In this document: piece by piece, positions 45,426 through 57,022 of the stretch
Layout of the letters: every line of letters begins with the position of its first letter
Position numbering within the stretch: position 1 is the first letter of the stretch
Origin: Larimichthys crocea
Lineage: Eukaryota; Chordata; Actinopteri; Sciaenidae
Direction: 5' to 3'
Assembly (NCBI RefSeq): GCF_000972845.2
Contig: NC_040032.1
Location: 21,314,248-21,378,247, forward strand
Length of the DNA stretch: 64,000 nt
The notes under the pieces: generated by a model
Databases searched by the model: none
What the model was told of the DNA's origin: nothing
Seen by the model: only the letters and a program-made list of their open reading frames with translations
Program-made: the position numbers and the translations under genes

Positions 45426-47504
45426 ACGCCAGTTATCCACTCAGCAATCTATATACATTTTCTTGTATATAAGAACAATCCACACAATTTTTAGCAGATA
45501 TGTTTGCTTCTGTTTTGTCCTCCCACATGTCCTTTACTTCATGTAAAGCATTTCAAGAGTTTTTAAATGCTGGATTCAAGTAGACGATTGACGTCAGACC
45601 GGATATCATCTTAGTGGAGTAAGGACATTAAAATTTTGTGAGGCCAGTATTGTATTATTCATTTTGAGTCATGTTTGTTTCATTTTTATTTTTTTTCCAT
45701 CCTTCACAACAGAATTTGCAAGTGAATGTTACTGAGCTCCATCACACAAAGATTTGGACAATGAGAAGAAAATAATAGTAATAAAAACCTGGATAGATCT
45801 CGGAATGCTACTGAAAAACCGACACATAACAGGCAATCAGCACAGTGCTGGGTGAAATACCAGAATACATAAAATAATGTTGTTTATGTTTTATTTCATT
45901 CTTTGCAAACAATACAGCATCACCATAGCGACATATTGTAGTGTGTGTTTCATTTTACCATCCTGCCATTGTGTTTTATTTCTATCATCCAGAAGGTTTT
46001 CTGACTGCCGTGGGATCCATCTGAATGCATCATTTCGTAAAGACAAACATTTAAAGATGTTTTGTTTGGTAGTAAGGGTTGTTAAGACATATTTTTTGCC
46101 TCAGAAATCAAACACAGCATGTTTTGTGTTGCTTGAACAGGCACATATATTATACTGTGGTCCTCATAGGGCCACAGTATAATATATAATAATTGTTAAG
46201 ATGCAAACAGGAAAGAGTTATTGATATTAAAGTAAGAGCCTGACCTCAGCACTGTGAAATGTAAGGACAAGATTGTTTCTCTCATTTTCAAATGTACAAA
46301 CTCATGAATAAAAAGTGTTAAATAAAAAAAATAATAATATGAATTGATTTTAGGACTAGTGTTATGAATATATGGTTCTGACTGGAGCCACAAACTACCA
46401 GGAAACAAGAGTTGCCATCAATTATCCATTTATTTATCCAAATAAATGTTTAAGTTCTCACCATGAGTATTGGCATGGTTATAGACTTAACTATTATCTG
46501 ATTGCTTTCACATTTGAAAGCCATCAAACTCTCTCATGATTGAAGTCATATGCCAACTGTTTGAAGACAAGAAATACCTTATTACTTTCTTATTCACACT
46601 GGAACTCCTTGGAATAATCGTAAATGTAGGAGTCGCACGCTCATTATGTAACATCCAGTCAAATAATTTGTGTTTATCTCTGTAAGTAAAAACCTTGAAA
46701 CTCCATGACGGAAGTCTTTCAGATGTTTGACTGCCAGGCACTAAAATCATAGGGGTGGAGGGAAAATTGGTGAGGATTGAAGGGAGGAGGAACTGTATTA
46801 CTTCACATTCTACACATTCAACCAATTACCCCAGGCAAAATATTATCTACTCTTATAACACACTTACTCACAACAACCACAGTTGTAGGACCACGGTGTC
46901 CTGTAAAAGTTTATTTCAGAAATTACCAATTTTAGTCTGTATGCTGTCTTTTTAAAGTTCTGTGAATCTTCAAGTGTGAACATACCAACACATTTTCATA
47001 CCTAAACAACAGAACACGTCACTTGCCATGTACCGGACATTAGAGCTTCCATTAGGTAGAAACATGTCTAAACCTTTAACTAAAACATAATTGTTCCCTA
47101 TATTCATGATTGCACTTGTCCAGAAAAAAAAAACTTGAATTTGTCTGCAGACAGATGATGATGTAAATGATGCAACGGCCTGCAGGATCAGTCACTGTTA
47201 TTTTGAACCACACAAATGCTGTGTTGAAATGAATTATTCATCATTGTCTGATAAGGCAAATGACAGAGTGCAAGTGAATCCAAATAGCTCATACATTCTT
47301 TATACCTCATAAGAACTGGGTTAATATAACTTGAAATGATTATCGTTAATGCTGTTGACAGTGTTTTCACTGTTGCTTTTCTCTCTTCAAAGTCTGCATT
47401 TGCAAAAGAGGTTTCTTAACACTCATGAAGGCCCCTCAATGTTTTTTGGAAAATGAAGTAGAATGAAAAGAAATCTTTTTTGTATTAGAAATAATTTGAC
47501 AGGA
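45426..47504. other. Non-coding stretch, no gene recognised
   Basis: Short frames only (longest 105 codons, minus strand, 46508-46825, no domain). It contains the hairpin at 46145-46187. Confidence 0.5.
46145..46187. repeat. Perfect 16-bp inverted repeat (hairpin)
   Basis: The arms ATATATTATACTGTGG (46145-46160) and CCACAGTATAATATAT (46172-46187) are exact reverse complements with an 11-base loop. Confidence 0.85.
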
Positions 47505-47585
47505 TAACCTTGTGGTTAGAGAACCACCATCAAACCACCAAAGGTGTGTTCCCAAAACCACCAGATGTACCTGTGTGAGTCCTAA
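47505..47585 (+). mobile_element. Possible degenerate tRNA-derived SINE head
   Basis: TTGTGGTTAGAGAACC (about 47509) resembles a tRNA A-box region, and AAAGGTGTGTTCCCAAAACC, about 30 bp later, resembles the B box (consensus GGTTCGAATCC). The spacing is right for a tRNA-like promoter, but the B box is poor and no SINE body or tail is recognised after it. It is not a functional tRNA gene. Confidence 0.3.
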
Positions 47586-48162
47586 TTCGTATATGAAGAA
47601 AACAAATGACATTGTGTGTAATATGACCACGGACTTTTCTTTACTTTGGAGGTACATTTTCATCTGGCAGCACTGATGTCCTTATTTCCCCACAATGGCT
47701 CTGTACAAGGTCACAGCTTTATTCAATTTAGACACAGTGAACGGCAGCACTGTGGGTTTCCGGCCCCTCCAGCACAAAGACAAACTGAGGCAGGGAAGCC
47801 AACTGACAGGGGTGTGTGCATGTGTGTCTGTGTGTTTCATTGAAAATTTAAACTGTCTTCTCAGAAATTTCAGCCAAGCGTATAATCATGACCTTTAGTG
47901 AACCTTGTTATCCAAAGTGCCCTGTGGAGTCACATGACCACATGTGAGTTTCACGCAGAGATGAAACCAGGCAGATGAATGCGTTCTCTTCACATCAGAC
48001 AGACAAAAATGGTTTAATCCTTTTCAAGATACCGATGTTTTAACAGATTTGAGAAAAGTAGACTCCGTTCTAAAGCATCTAATTTCCAACAAGACCATAT
48101 TTTGGGATCTTCCATCCAATATGTACATTTAGGCAACTAAAACTACTTGGTTATGGTTACAA

Positions 48163-48184
48163 CCATAGACAGTATATAAAGATG
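48163..48184. mobile_element. Terminal fragment of the fish MITE-like repeat
   Basis: CCATAGACAGTATATAAAGATG matches the CATAGACTGTAT-type end of the repeat family seen at 57899 and 9143. Nothing of the interior is recognisable. Confidence 0.4.
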
Positions 48185-48465
48185 AAACCAAAATCAGGGT
48201 TGGAGCTGCAGTATTGAGATTTTTTAATTAATTTTTTTTACCATGGCCCTCAGATTTTATGGATTTCTGTTCTACACTGAGGTTTGTTGATTAGCTGTCA
48301 CAGTGTAATTTTGATATTCATTTTGTCACTAAATTGCATTCACATGTTGCATTAACCCTGTGCTCCGAGCAATCACTCACAACTGCACAACTTCATTCAT
48401 TCTTACCAGTAATGCCATACATCAGGGACATGTACACAAGTTTTGAGGGCTGCTACACCAGAAAA

Positions 48466-48492
48466 ATAATAATAATAATAATAATAATAATA
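48466..48492. repeat. (AAT)n microsatellite
   Basis: Nine AAT units. Confidence 0.95.
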
Positions 48493-49689
48493 ACCCTAAC
48501 ACTGCTGCCTAAATGTTTGGTAGCTGGCTAGTTATCTACATTTAGGATCATGGCTCATGTGGTACCCTAATAGATAGTACGTGATAGTGCACAATGTACT
48601 GTAAGGCAACATTGTGTGATTTAATGGAAATGTGACAAACTATGCATTGTCTCTGCTCAAGACTTAACTTGAGGAAACAACAATACCAAGTTTGGATGCA
48701 AGGGGCATCACATTTTTGTCACGTTTCTGTCTGAGTTTTATGACTCTGGGTTGCCTGAGCTAGTCATGTTCATACAGCCACAACTGCAGAAATACTATAG
48801 CACAGCCAAAGAGGGCAAGTGGGCTATTGCTCCGTGAACTTTACCCTAGCCTTTTGATTATCCTTTTTTTGTAGATTGTGGTCTGTTCATTTCAATTCAG
48901 TAAATATCAGAAACACTTTGGAGTAGTATGTGTGTTTCAGCTATTTGCAGAGTGCACTTTAATTTCTAATTAAAAAGAACACTACCCTTTGGAGGCCTCA
49001 TTGCAGCTCACTAAAATAACTGTATCCACAAACCCTACTAATCTTGCCCCAGCCTCTTTTACACTTGGTGATCAATAGTTGGTGACCAAAGGAACAACCA
49101 CATTGCAAAAAGTTAAACGGTTAAACACACACATTTGACCTATGTCACTAAAGACCAAGGATGTGACCTGAACCAAAACTCAATATCATTATGTGTAAGT
49201 TAAAAAGCCTTAAAGATGAAGATGACAGTGATAAACAGAGTGTTTCAAAATCATAGGTATCCCATCCAGAGATGGATGACACCAGAGTAAAACTTTGTGT
49301 GTGGATTTTACTTTAGTTGTGTTTATATTCAGTTGCAAGACCTCTAGGGAGTCGCTGAGCTCTTCTTTGGGCACTGCTGGTTCAGAAATTGCTCACCATT
49401 TTGAATTCCCGTTGTGTCTGGAAAAATGTGGGTAAATAACATCAATAAGTAATGCTCTCCACTACTGTTAAAGAGCCCTAGGGCAACACATTTAACTGCC
49501 AACTCTTGAAGGGAAGCTGCTCGTCAGCTACCAGTCGCCAGCCGGGGTTCTACCCTCTGAAAGAGTTTGTGTGGATATGAAGCAGATGCTGCTGAAAAGA
49601 GATGCAATCCCAGGATAAATAAAAGTTTAAAAAAAAAAATGAATGTGTGTGTGTGCTCTTGACATTGTGTGATACATGTTTTGGTGTTT

Positions 49690-49930
49690 GTGTATGTGTG
49701 TGTAGTGCTACCGATGGGTGTAATAGCCAGTACGAGACGTGCGAACAGGCTGTTTGCGCCGCAGCTCAGACTGCCAGACTTGTCAAGATGAATGAGGGAT
49801 CTGTCTGTGAGAAGCCCCTGTTTTGGCCTCTGCTCTGCTCTCCGCTGCCCTGATCCGCCTTCATCCGCTCTGCACTTCACACGGCAACGGAAGAGAGCAG
49901 CAAGGAACACGGGAGCTAAGAGTGTGGAGT
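49690..49930. promoter_or_regulatory. CpG-richer patch
   Basis: CpGs are frequent (CTACCGATGG, GTACGAGACGTGCGAAC, TTTGCGCCGCAGC, ATCCGCC, CATCCGC, CACGGCAACGG) compared with the flanks. A plus-strand frame (ATDGCNSQYETCEQAVCAAA) crosses it, but no splice or start context supports an exon. It could be a small CpG island or enhancer. Confidence 0.25.
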
Positions 49931-49960
49931 GCAATGAGGGAGCATTATGCGTAATGTATT

Positions 49961-49982
49961 TGTGTGTGTGTGTGTGTGTGTG
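49961..49982. repeat. (TG)n microsatellite
   Basis: Eleven TG units. Confidence 0.9.
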
Positions 49983-50625
49983 CGCAGTGCCAGATTTTGT
50001 TTGTTTTTTGTCTTTTTTTTTTCCAACAGGGGGCAGTTACACCTTATGCAGTTACATAAGGGTTATAACCTTCTATTGCTTGCATGTGCATTTGGGCTTT
50101 CGTCATCTTGTTCTTTTACTGTTGTTGTCGCAGTCGTTTTTATTTCATTGGGCAATATGTCAAACTGATTGTAACCTTGCTGGCAGCCCTGTGAAGCTGT
50201 AATCAGTATACACTAAGAACCAAAATTATTGGATAGATGATAAATATAGTAATAGGCTAATGGAAAATTAAAAAAAAAAAGTTTGAAAAACTTTCTAAGT
50301 ATTCAATCTCCACATAGTGCTGAGGTGAGAAAAAAAACACACCCTGGCATTAGAATGGCTACATTAAAAGGCAACAGCGACTACTACTTTGTGCTTGTAC
50401 TGTTAGTGATGAGGCTAGAGTCAGGGTAAATTTCCCTTTTAAGCATATACGTAGGTTGCCAACTCAGAGATTGTTGTTCTTTCATATAGGGACTTCGAAA
50501 ACAACAACACACAGGTAGCGGATGGGGAGCAGAGTTCCGACTAAAATAGTCGCCCGATGGCAGACTCATGCCAACAACCATTATCATCTCTTGAGCTGTT
50601 ACTGTATATGTGTATATCTCCAACC

Positions 50626-50676
50626 CCACCGTGACCCTGATGAGGATAAGTGATTACACATCATGGGTGGATGGAT
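50626..50676 (+). mobile_element. Tail fragment of the GATG-tailed SINE-like repeat
   Basis: CCACCGTGACCCTGATGAGG followed by ATAAGTGATTACACATCATGGGTGGATGGAT is the 3' end of the family at 31164-31450, here on the plus strand (compare the reverse complement of CATCCATTATCTGTAACTGC there). Only about 50 bp remain. Confidence 0.65.
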
Positions 50677-52406
50677 ATTATAATATGCAACTGCTGCATA
50701 ACAGTTTCCCTCTGGATCGGCAGCCCACCGTGTTGAACCTAAACCTGCAAACTCATGTCAGCTGTATTATATGTGCAGCTCATCTATTCACACAATCTTC
50801 TAAAAAATGTTTAGGATTGATAACTTTTATTTCTCAGAGGGAGAGCTGCTGGAGGCGAAAACAATCTCATTGGTTTAGTGGAACCTTAATGAGTGGAGTT
50901 AAAGAAGCAGAATCATTTCCCGGAGGGGGGTTTTCATTTCTTCACAGGAAGCAGATTTATAATCTTTCATCCTGAAAGTAAAAGCTGCTCGACCAAGCTG
51001 TTTTCTATAAAAACACATTGATCAATAGGCTGATTGTTTAACACAAATACTAAACTCATTTAATGGGTAATTAGTCAGCATGTAGTACATAGATGCAGAG
51101 CAGATCGAGCCAGCTGTGATATCAAACAAGATTATTTAATTCAACATATACTATTGATATTTTAATATCAAAGCTGCTGACAATATCTAATAATCTAAAA
51201 CTTGAAGACTGCTTTAACAAAGGCCATGTTACCTCACGACTTAGTATCTGTAATGAGAATTCACTTAGACATGTTTTTTTCTGTATTGTCCTGTGATATA
51301 AATATCCTTCTATGCCTCTGTATATCTAACACTGAATGCTATATGTGGTTGTGTTGATGAAAGAGATCAAACATTCAAGTGTATTAATGTCAATGTTAAT
51401 TTGCAGTTTTATTCTACAGGAGCCTTGTGAAGCGAGTGAGTCTTTTCTAAGTTTATTACTTCATAACAGGTTTTGGAGTTCATGGAGAAATTAACACTCA
51501 CCAAATATGATCATGGCAAAACTTTATTCCCCACCTGTTTCACAGATCAAAATAAAAATGAAGACACTTAGACAGATCATCCTGGTGAAATTAGATTTTC
51601 TCCTTTTTTAAGTCATGAACACAGAAAAACAGAGAAAACAATTTAGATTCAACTTAGAAAATTGATTAGCAGCATGTTTGTTTTCACTTATTGCCTCGCA
51701 ATGCATCCTTGTTGTCTACATTTCAGTATAATTAAAAAAAAGTTTCCTGATGATCATCATAATTAGGTTCTGAAAAAGTCAATCATCAGAGCCCTTCATT
51801 TTCACAAAGTTTACCTCTTTTGAGCAGCTCTTTTTCTCACTAGGGTGTTGTGTTAACCCCATCTGTTCAGTTTTAAACTGCATTACAGACTGCATTAGTA
51901 ATGACTCGAGTTAGCCTCCAGTTCACTTGGTGAATCCAGAAGAAAAGCAGTTGAGCTTTTTTTTTCTGGTGAGAGCAGCTGTGAGTTCACGGCCCCTTCA
52001 GGTCTGTGATTAACAGGTGGGTTTCAAATGGAGATTTACTTGAAGTGGACGAGCGGTCCGATGAGGATCGATGGAGAACAAAGAGGCTAAAAAGGAGAGA
52101 GAGACAGACAGGAAGAGCAAAACGGGCTGACAGGAGAGAGCCTTGTAGAGCCTCACGAAGGGATCTGAGGTGATATAACAAACACAGTGACAGCCATACT
52201 GGAGAGGTTCAGCTGTTGAAATTTCAGATCCTTGAGTTCCAAGTTTCTTTGGTGAATTTCATTAAAATCATACACACTAATTATTAGAGCTGCCATGATT
52301 CTTCAAATCCATGATTCTATTCAATATTCTATTAAAAATAGATTTTTAGCACTCAGATTGGCAGTGCATTGGTTTTAAGCCATGACAAGTCAATTACATT
52401 TTCTTA
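50677..52406. other. Non-coding stretch, no gene recognised
   Basis: No coding, RNA or repeat family recognised. There is a T9 run at about 51958-51966. Confidence 0.5.
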
Positions 52407-52808
52407 TTGGCTGAAAGAGCCATGAAAGCCACATATTTTAAAATGTATTTCTGCGAGAGCCATATAATATTTTTTAACACTGAATACAAATCAATGATTT
52501 AAGTAAGACCAATAATTTGAGTATAATGAGTCTCTGAATTTATTCTTTTTAATAACGTTGTTATACTGAAGCTAACCAATAAACCAATAAAATACTTCTT
52601 AACATTAATGCGACTTCTGGTGCTGCATGGTCCCGATTACGCACCGATCCCCATAGCAACTGCTGTGTTCGGAAGTAGAAGAAACAATTCGGAATGACTG
52701 ACTGGCAGTTACGGACCGTACCGGCTTATTTTCTCCCCTGTCTGCGAGCCGGATGCAGTCATCAAAAGAGCCACATCTTGCTCGTGAGCCATAGGTTGCC
52801 GACCACTA
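52407..52808. mobile_element. Non-autonomous hAT-type DNA transposon remnant
   Basis: The right end on the plus strand reads AAAAGAGCCACATCTTGCTC, GTGAGCCATAGGTTGCCGAC and CACTA. Its inverse, TAGTGGTCGGCAACCTATGG, CTC..., is the typical terminus of a vertebrate hAT (Charlie-like) element with its GAGCCACAT/ATGTGGCTC subterminal words. The left side shows the partner words GGCTGAAAGAGCC, GAAAGCCACAT and GCGAGAGCCATATAAT. The outermost left terminus is degraded and no 8-bp target duplication could be confirmed. There is no transposase. The interior near 52610-52750 is GC-richer and may be unique DNA carried or inserted. Confidence 0.65.
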
Positions 52809-54527
52809 ATCGAAATGGTATGAAGTGTGAGTCACCACCATGTGTTTTATTGAATTTACCACTCTGAGAGCACTTTAAAATATTACATTTTAATATTTTA
52901 TTTAAATAACGTTGACTTACAATTGGGAACAAACTGTTAAAGCAGAAAGAAGAATCAAAGGATGACACAAGGACAAAATCCCCATGTCCCTCCCCCCAAA
53001 AATGTGTTATGCTGATTCCTGAGAGGCAAGATTGAGATATTCAAAACACAGCGACAGAAGAGATTGAGGCAATGTGACAAAATGTGAAAGAGGGAGTGTG
53101 AGATCTACCCAGAAGACAGACAGATCTCTAATGAGACCTTCCCCAGTGAAGTCAGATGGTCTGGTCTTCACAAGACCAGAGCACGTTAGCTTCTTACAAC
53201 TGCACAGCAAACCACCCGTTTGTGCTTTGCAGAGTTTCCGAAAGCCCAAAGGACATTCAGTTCTTTCAATGCACAGAAATTCAGTATGAAGTATGGAAAT
53301 CTTCAAAAAAAAACAGAACCCACCGATCAGCAGACCCTGTGGGTTTATGGTCGCTGGTAAATATTTGTTCCTGACTAGCTGAATGGCTGAACAGGTCACC
53401 AAAAACAAAGACCCAATGAACAAGGTATGTTGAACTACAGGTAACCATAGCAACAATAAGCCATCCACCAAAGCTGTATTCATTTCTCGTCAAGGAGCAC
53501 ACGTACTTCAAAAAGTAAATGGTTTATTCAGGAATAAACCATTTACCATTTTTTATACTTAAGTCTTAATTAAGTTAAGTCACTGTAGCCTCTAGGCAAA
53601 GCTGGCAGGGCCTCGGATTTTTTGCTTTATTTTCAGTCATCTGCATTTTGACATGAACACACATATGTACATTTAGGAAGCAGCAGAGAAAACAACTGAG
53701 CAGACTGTTTCTTACCAATCCATTTAACAAGCAATGAAATATGTGTTTTTTTATTGATGCTAAAATGTGTCCTCTTTAAAACTAGTTATTTTAAGAAGCA
53801 AACAAAACTAGTCATACCATTCTTACGTCTACATTTCGTTCTGGTTATTTCTGCCGCTGACGTCAATTACTATTATTATATGAAAGTTGAATATCAGTTT
53901 AGAATGAATGCTCCACAAAAGGCGCACTTTGCTGCCCTGCATTGCTGAGGGAATGACACCAAAACCCGAGGGTTGATGTTTTAGACTCAATGAAACAGTT
54001 TGTGTGCTTTTTTTTCTGCTGAAGCCCGACTGAGCAATGAGTCATGAGACATCAGAGGTGAGCAAGCAAATCATGGACCTTGAGAATGCTTCTTTGTACA
54101 AGACTTTGATGTCTTTCACTGTCTGCCTCTTTGAGAATTGTGTGCTGCAAGGGCTGTGAAAATGTTGCCTGGAAACAAACTGTGTTTGTGCCATTACTTT
54201 GTTCTGTGGGTCAAAGACCAAATAATGGACCCATGTAGCCACCTGCTGCTCACCATCATTCTCTCACCATTGCCATAACCTGTGTTGGACAATTGCAGAA
54301 TGACAGTCAGAGGACAGACAACAGGAGCAACGTATCTTAGCAACATCTGCCTATGTGTGACAGACACTACACATCAACATGACACAGAACAAAACTACAA
54401 AAAAACATTATCAATTAGGGAAACAACTCATTTTTCTTTGGTCACTGAATGGTTTATCAGCCTGTTTTCTAATCTAACACGGTGCGGACCAGCAGCCCAT
54501 ATTTTCTGCTTCAAAACCGGACTTTGG
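52809..54527. other. Non-coding stretch, no gene recognised
   Basis: It holds the longest minus-strand frame of the window outside low-complexity DNA (53007-53483, 158 codons), with no recognisable domain, signal or family. At this length and base composition one such frame is expected by chance. It also contains the hairpin at 53515-53546. Confidence 0.5.
53515..53546. repeat. Perfect 14-bp inverted repeat (hairpin)
   Basis: The arms GTAAATGGTTTATT (53515-53528) and AATAAACCATTTAC (53533-53546) enclose the loop CAGG. Flanking AAAAA and TTTTTT extend the pairing imperfectly. It could fold in RNA as a stem-loop followed by U, but it has no gene context. Confidence 0.85.
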
Positions 54528-54576
54528 AAATCTACAGATGATGTCACTTATGCTCTGTCCATAGTTTATACTGTTA
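54528..54576 (+). mobile_element. Terminal fragment of the fish MITE-like repeat
   Basis: GGAAATCTACAGATGATGTCAC, then GTCCATAGTTTATACTGTTA, fits the last part of the family seen at 57899-58247 in inverse orientation (AGAAACCTGCGGGTGACG, GTCCATTTTTATTCATGCAG, TCTATG). Short and diverged. Confidence 0.4.
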
Positions 54577-56039
54577 TCGGTTTGAAGCATGGGGTGCAGT
54601 GTCTAAACAGACTGTAGACCAGGATAAAACCAAGTAAATGTGGTCGATTCCTTGACTAGACTGAGACCTTTAAAAAAAAGTGGAGACTCATCTCAAGTGC
54701 CACAACACTGGCAAGCTGCTGTTTTTGACAACATGTTTGTGTGTCTTGTGAACAATTTTTCCTGGTACCAGTTCTTTGTCTTGGCATTTTTTGCTCTTCA
54801 TGAACACATATAATGCTCTAAATATTGGATAACACATACCAGCGGTTTCCAATCTTTGTGGCTGATGATCCTAATGAACAAAGCGGCATGTCCTCCAAGT
54901 TTGCATATGCCTATGACTTATGAGCAGGTAGTTTTCTAGAGAACTGCAAACTATCCAGTATTTCACACTAAAACAAACAAGGATTACTTTTTTGTGCTGC
55001 AAAATCTGAACTTTTTCCTAATCGACGTATGACCTTCAACCCCATCAGATCTTGCGATCATTTTGTTCTATATATAAACTCCCCACTTGGGCTGGTTCCT
55101 CAGTATGTATGCAGAGTATACGTGCAGAAATTGAAAAGTATGGCGTGCATTGGGGAACAACAGTTAACAATGTATTGTAAAGATGTCAGGTTATTACTCT
55201 TTGAATCTGCAATATATGCACCTATGCTCATAACTTTATTGGGTTTACTTTATGAGGATAATCCAAATACTCGCATCTTAAGTGGTGATTTGTAAGCTTT
55301 TTTGCAGCATGTTACATTTGTCATTGTCAGTTTAAGTCGTATTGTATCATTGTTGTAACCTTGATTTAATGTTGTCTTCTTGGCCAGATCTCTCTCTTGA
55401 AAAAGAGATTTGTATCTCTAATGAAACTTTAAATAAAAGGAAAATAAAAGAAGAAAAAGGTATCCATGAGAAGGAGCCAGTGGTGACTGTGGGTGAGAGT
55501 CAATACCTGTCTTACCCGTTAATTCATTATAAACAAAGACGCTCTAATATCTCTTCAGCTACAGACCAAACTAATTTTTATAACCTAATTACAGAGTTAA
55601 ATAAATTCAACCGTAATAACATTTATATCAACTTCATTGCCTGTGAGCCAAAACTTGTTTGCATCCAGGGTCTGTTACGGGTGAAAAAAACAATAAACTG
55701 CAATCTGAGAACAGAGCTGATGTCTGCTTAGCAAGCAGACATTTATGAAAGGAGATATCTTATTTTTTCATTGCTCAATTAAAGAATTAAAACATCACAT
55801 TATTAATTTTTTTAATCACACAGTGGTGCAACATGCTTTCTTAAACAGGAAATTAAAATGACAGCAGCTGATTGCCGATGGTCTTAACATGGAGAAATAT
55901 TAGGTTGGCCCTACATAAATTAGCTTTAGTGCAAGTTATGTAACAATATGCAAAGTTCTACATTCAAGAAAGTATCAACCGTATTTTTAATTTGTGAATA
56001 GCCATATAAATGTGCAGCCTGTCAAAAGCCATCCGAAGA
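54577..56039. other. Non-coding stretch, possible ancient LINE traces
   Basis: The plus-strand frame 55029-55295 has a faint similarity to the end of a LINE reverse transcriptase palm (an LTMYCKDVRLLLF segment in place of the usual LYADDVLLF), which would mean a lost catalytic pair. I regard it as weak. The following 129-codon frame (55342-55731) has no recognisable domain. A 10-bp perfect hairpin (ATGTCTGCTT / AAGCAGACAT, loop AGC) lies at 55720-55742. Confidence 0.3.
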
Positions 56040-56470
56040 CAAACTCCACAGGCATTTTATCTTCATGTTTATTAATACAGCTGTTGTGACAAGCCTTGCA
56101 TGTAATTTCTGCTGCAGTATGTTCCCACTCTTTATCGTCAAATGCAATTAGCCGCGACCTACTTCATGAGAGGGGGAAATACTGTTCTTTAATTGCCTCG
56201 TATCCTGGAGAGCAGCAAATGGGGTATGTTTTATATAATACTGCCAGTCAAGCTACAGTCAGGAAAATAACTGATACGTGTTCAGGAACACTTATCAGGA
56301 GGTTAATGAATAATTACTAAGTTTGAAAAAGATCCCATTTCATTCAAATTATGGATAATCACGAGAAAATTTATGGCATGAACATTAATTGAGCAGATTT
56401 ATGGTAAATGCAAATGGAAACACAGTCAGCCGCCTGGCAAACCAGCAATTTATGAATATAAAGAAAATCA
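56040..56470. promoter_or_regulatory. Candidate conserved non-coding element
   Basis: About 430 bp without repeats or frames. It carries an octamer ATGCAAAT at 56408-56415 and several homeodomain-type words (CATTAATTGAG near 56383, TTAATGAATAATTAC near 56302, CAATTAGCC near 56148). Clustering of such sites in unique DNA is typical of developmental enhancers in vertebrates, but the motifs are also common by chance. Confidence 0.3.
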
Positions 56471-56900
56471 GTTGGAGTGAATAAAATAATTTCCCATTTA
56501 ACTAACATATAGTTAGTATGATTCATAACCTTAGTCACACCACATGAACCTGCGTTGTGTTTTTCCGGTGATGTACTTCAAGGTGAGGTTGAATATTAAA
56601 GTGATGCTTTAACTTTTAAAGGACATTATTGATTTTGGCTTTGTCTAAAGTGGTGTGACATTCAAGACAGAGCCCAGTCTAAGTCTCTTAATGGTAAAAT
56701 AAATAAAGTGTTATCAGAAAAAAATCAACTAAAGGATTTCCAAGACAAAATGGGCAATTTCTCAAATCTGCTGCATTTCAACATGAAAGAAAACAACCCC
56801 AAGAAGAGTTTGCATGTATGCATGATGATGTTAACTAGAACAAAGAACAGCTGTGGTTGAATTGTCTTTGCACATCCATGAGTAAAAGCATTGCACAAAC
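56471..56900. other. Non-coding stretch, no gene recognised
   Basis: Nothing identifiable. One 66-codon minus-strand frame without domain (56725-56925). Confidence 0.5.
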
Positions 56901-57022
56901 TGAAATGTTCACCTGTTGGTGGCACTAAACGCAGTCAGAGGATCAAAAAGTCATGAGGATTCATCTTCTGGGGGAATGTGGCATCATGCCATGGTTGAGA
57001 TATTTTAGTCTGGCCAACCAAC
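56901..57022 (+). mobile_element. Dispersed fish repeat fragment ('tggtggcacta' type)
   Basis: TGAAATGTTCACCTGTTGGT, GGCACTAAACGCAGTCAGAG, GATCAAAAAGTCATGAGGAT, TCATCTTCTGGGGGAATGTG, GGTTGAGATATTTTAGTCTG and GCC match, in order, a common teleost repeat. A relative lies at 7421-7532. Unnamed and non-coding. Confidence 0.6.

Larger units (their letters stand above)
47586..50625. other. Non-coding stretch with scattered repeats
   Basis: It contains a MITE-end fragment (48163-48184), an AAT microsatellite (48466-48492), a CpG-richer patch (49690-49930) and a TG run (49961-49982). The 136-codon frames at 49524-49934 (minus) and 49792-50202 (plus) overlap each other and the TG run, and are not supported as genes. 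Confidence 0.5.

Noticed and set aside
47505..47585. tRNA gene
   Set aside because: A-box-like and weak B-box-like words are present, but the sequence cannot form a cloverleaf with intact loops. At best it is a decayed SINE.
49524..50202. Overlapping 136-codon frames on opposite strands
   Set aside because: Both cross the TG microsatellite or low-complexity DNA, and they overlap each other. Neither shows a domain.
53007..53483. 158-codon minus-strand frame
   Set aside because: No domain, conserved motif, splice signal or promoter is recognisable. A frame of this length is expected about once by chance in this much AT-rich sequence.
55029..55295. Frame with LTMYCKDVRLLLF, faintly like a LINE polymerase box
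   Set aside because: Similarity is limited to a dozen residues with the catalytic pair absent. Mentioned only as a possible ancient trace.
55342..55731. 129-codon plus-strand frame preceded by an acceptor-like TTCTTGGCCAG
   Set aside because: The translation is unfamiliar, Ile/Asn/Lys-rich as expected from AT-rich DNA, and there is no matching donor or neighbouring exon.
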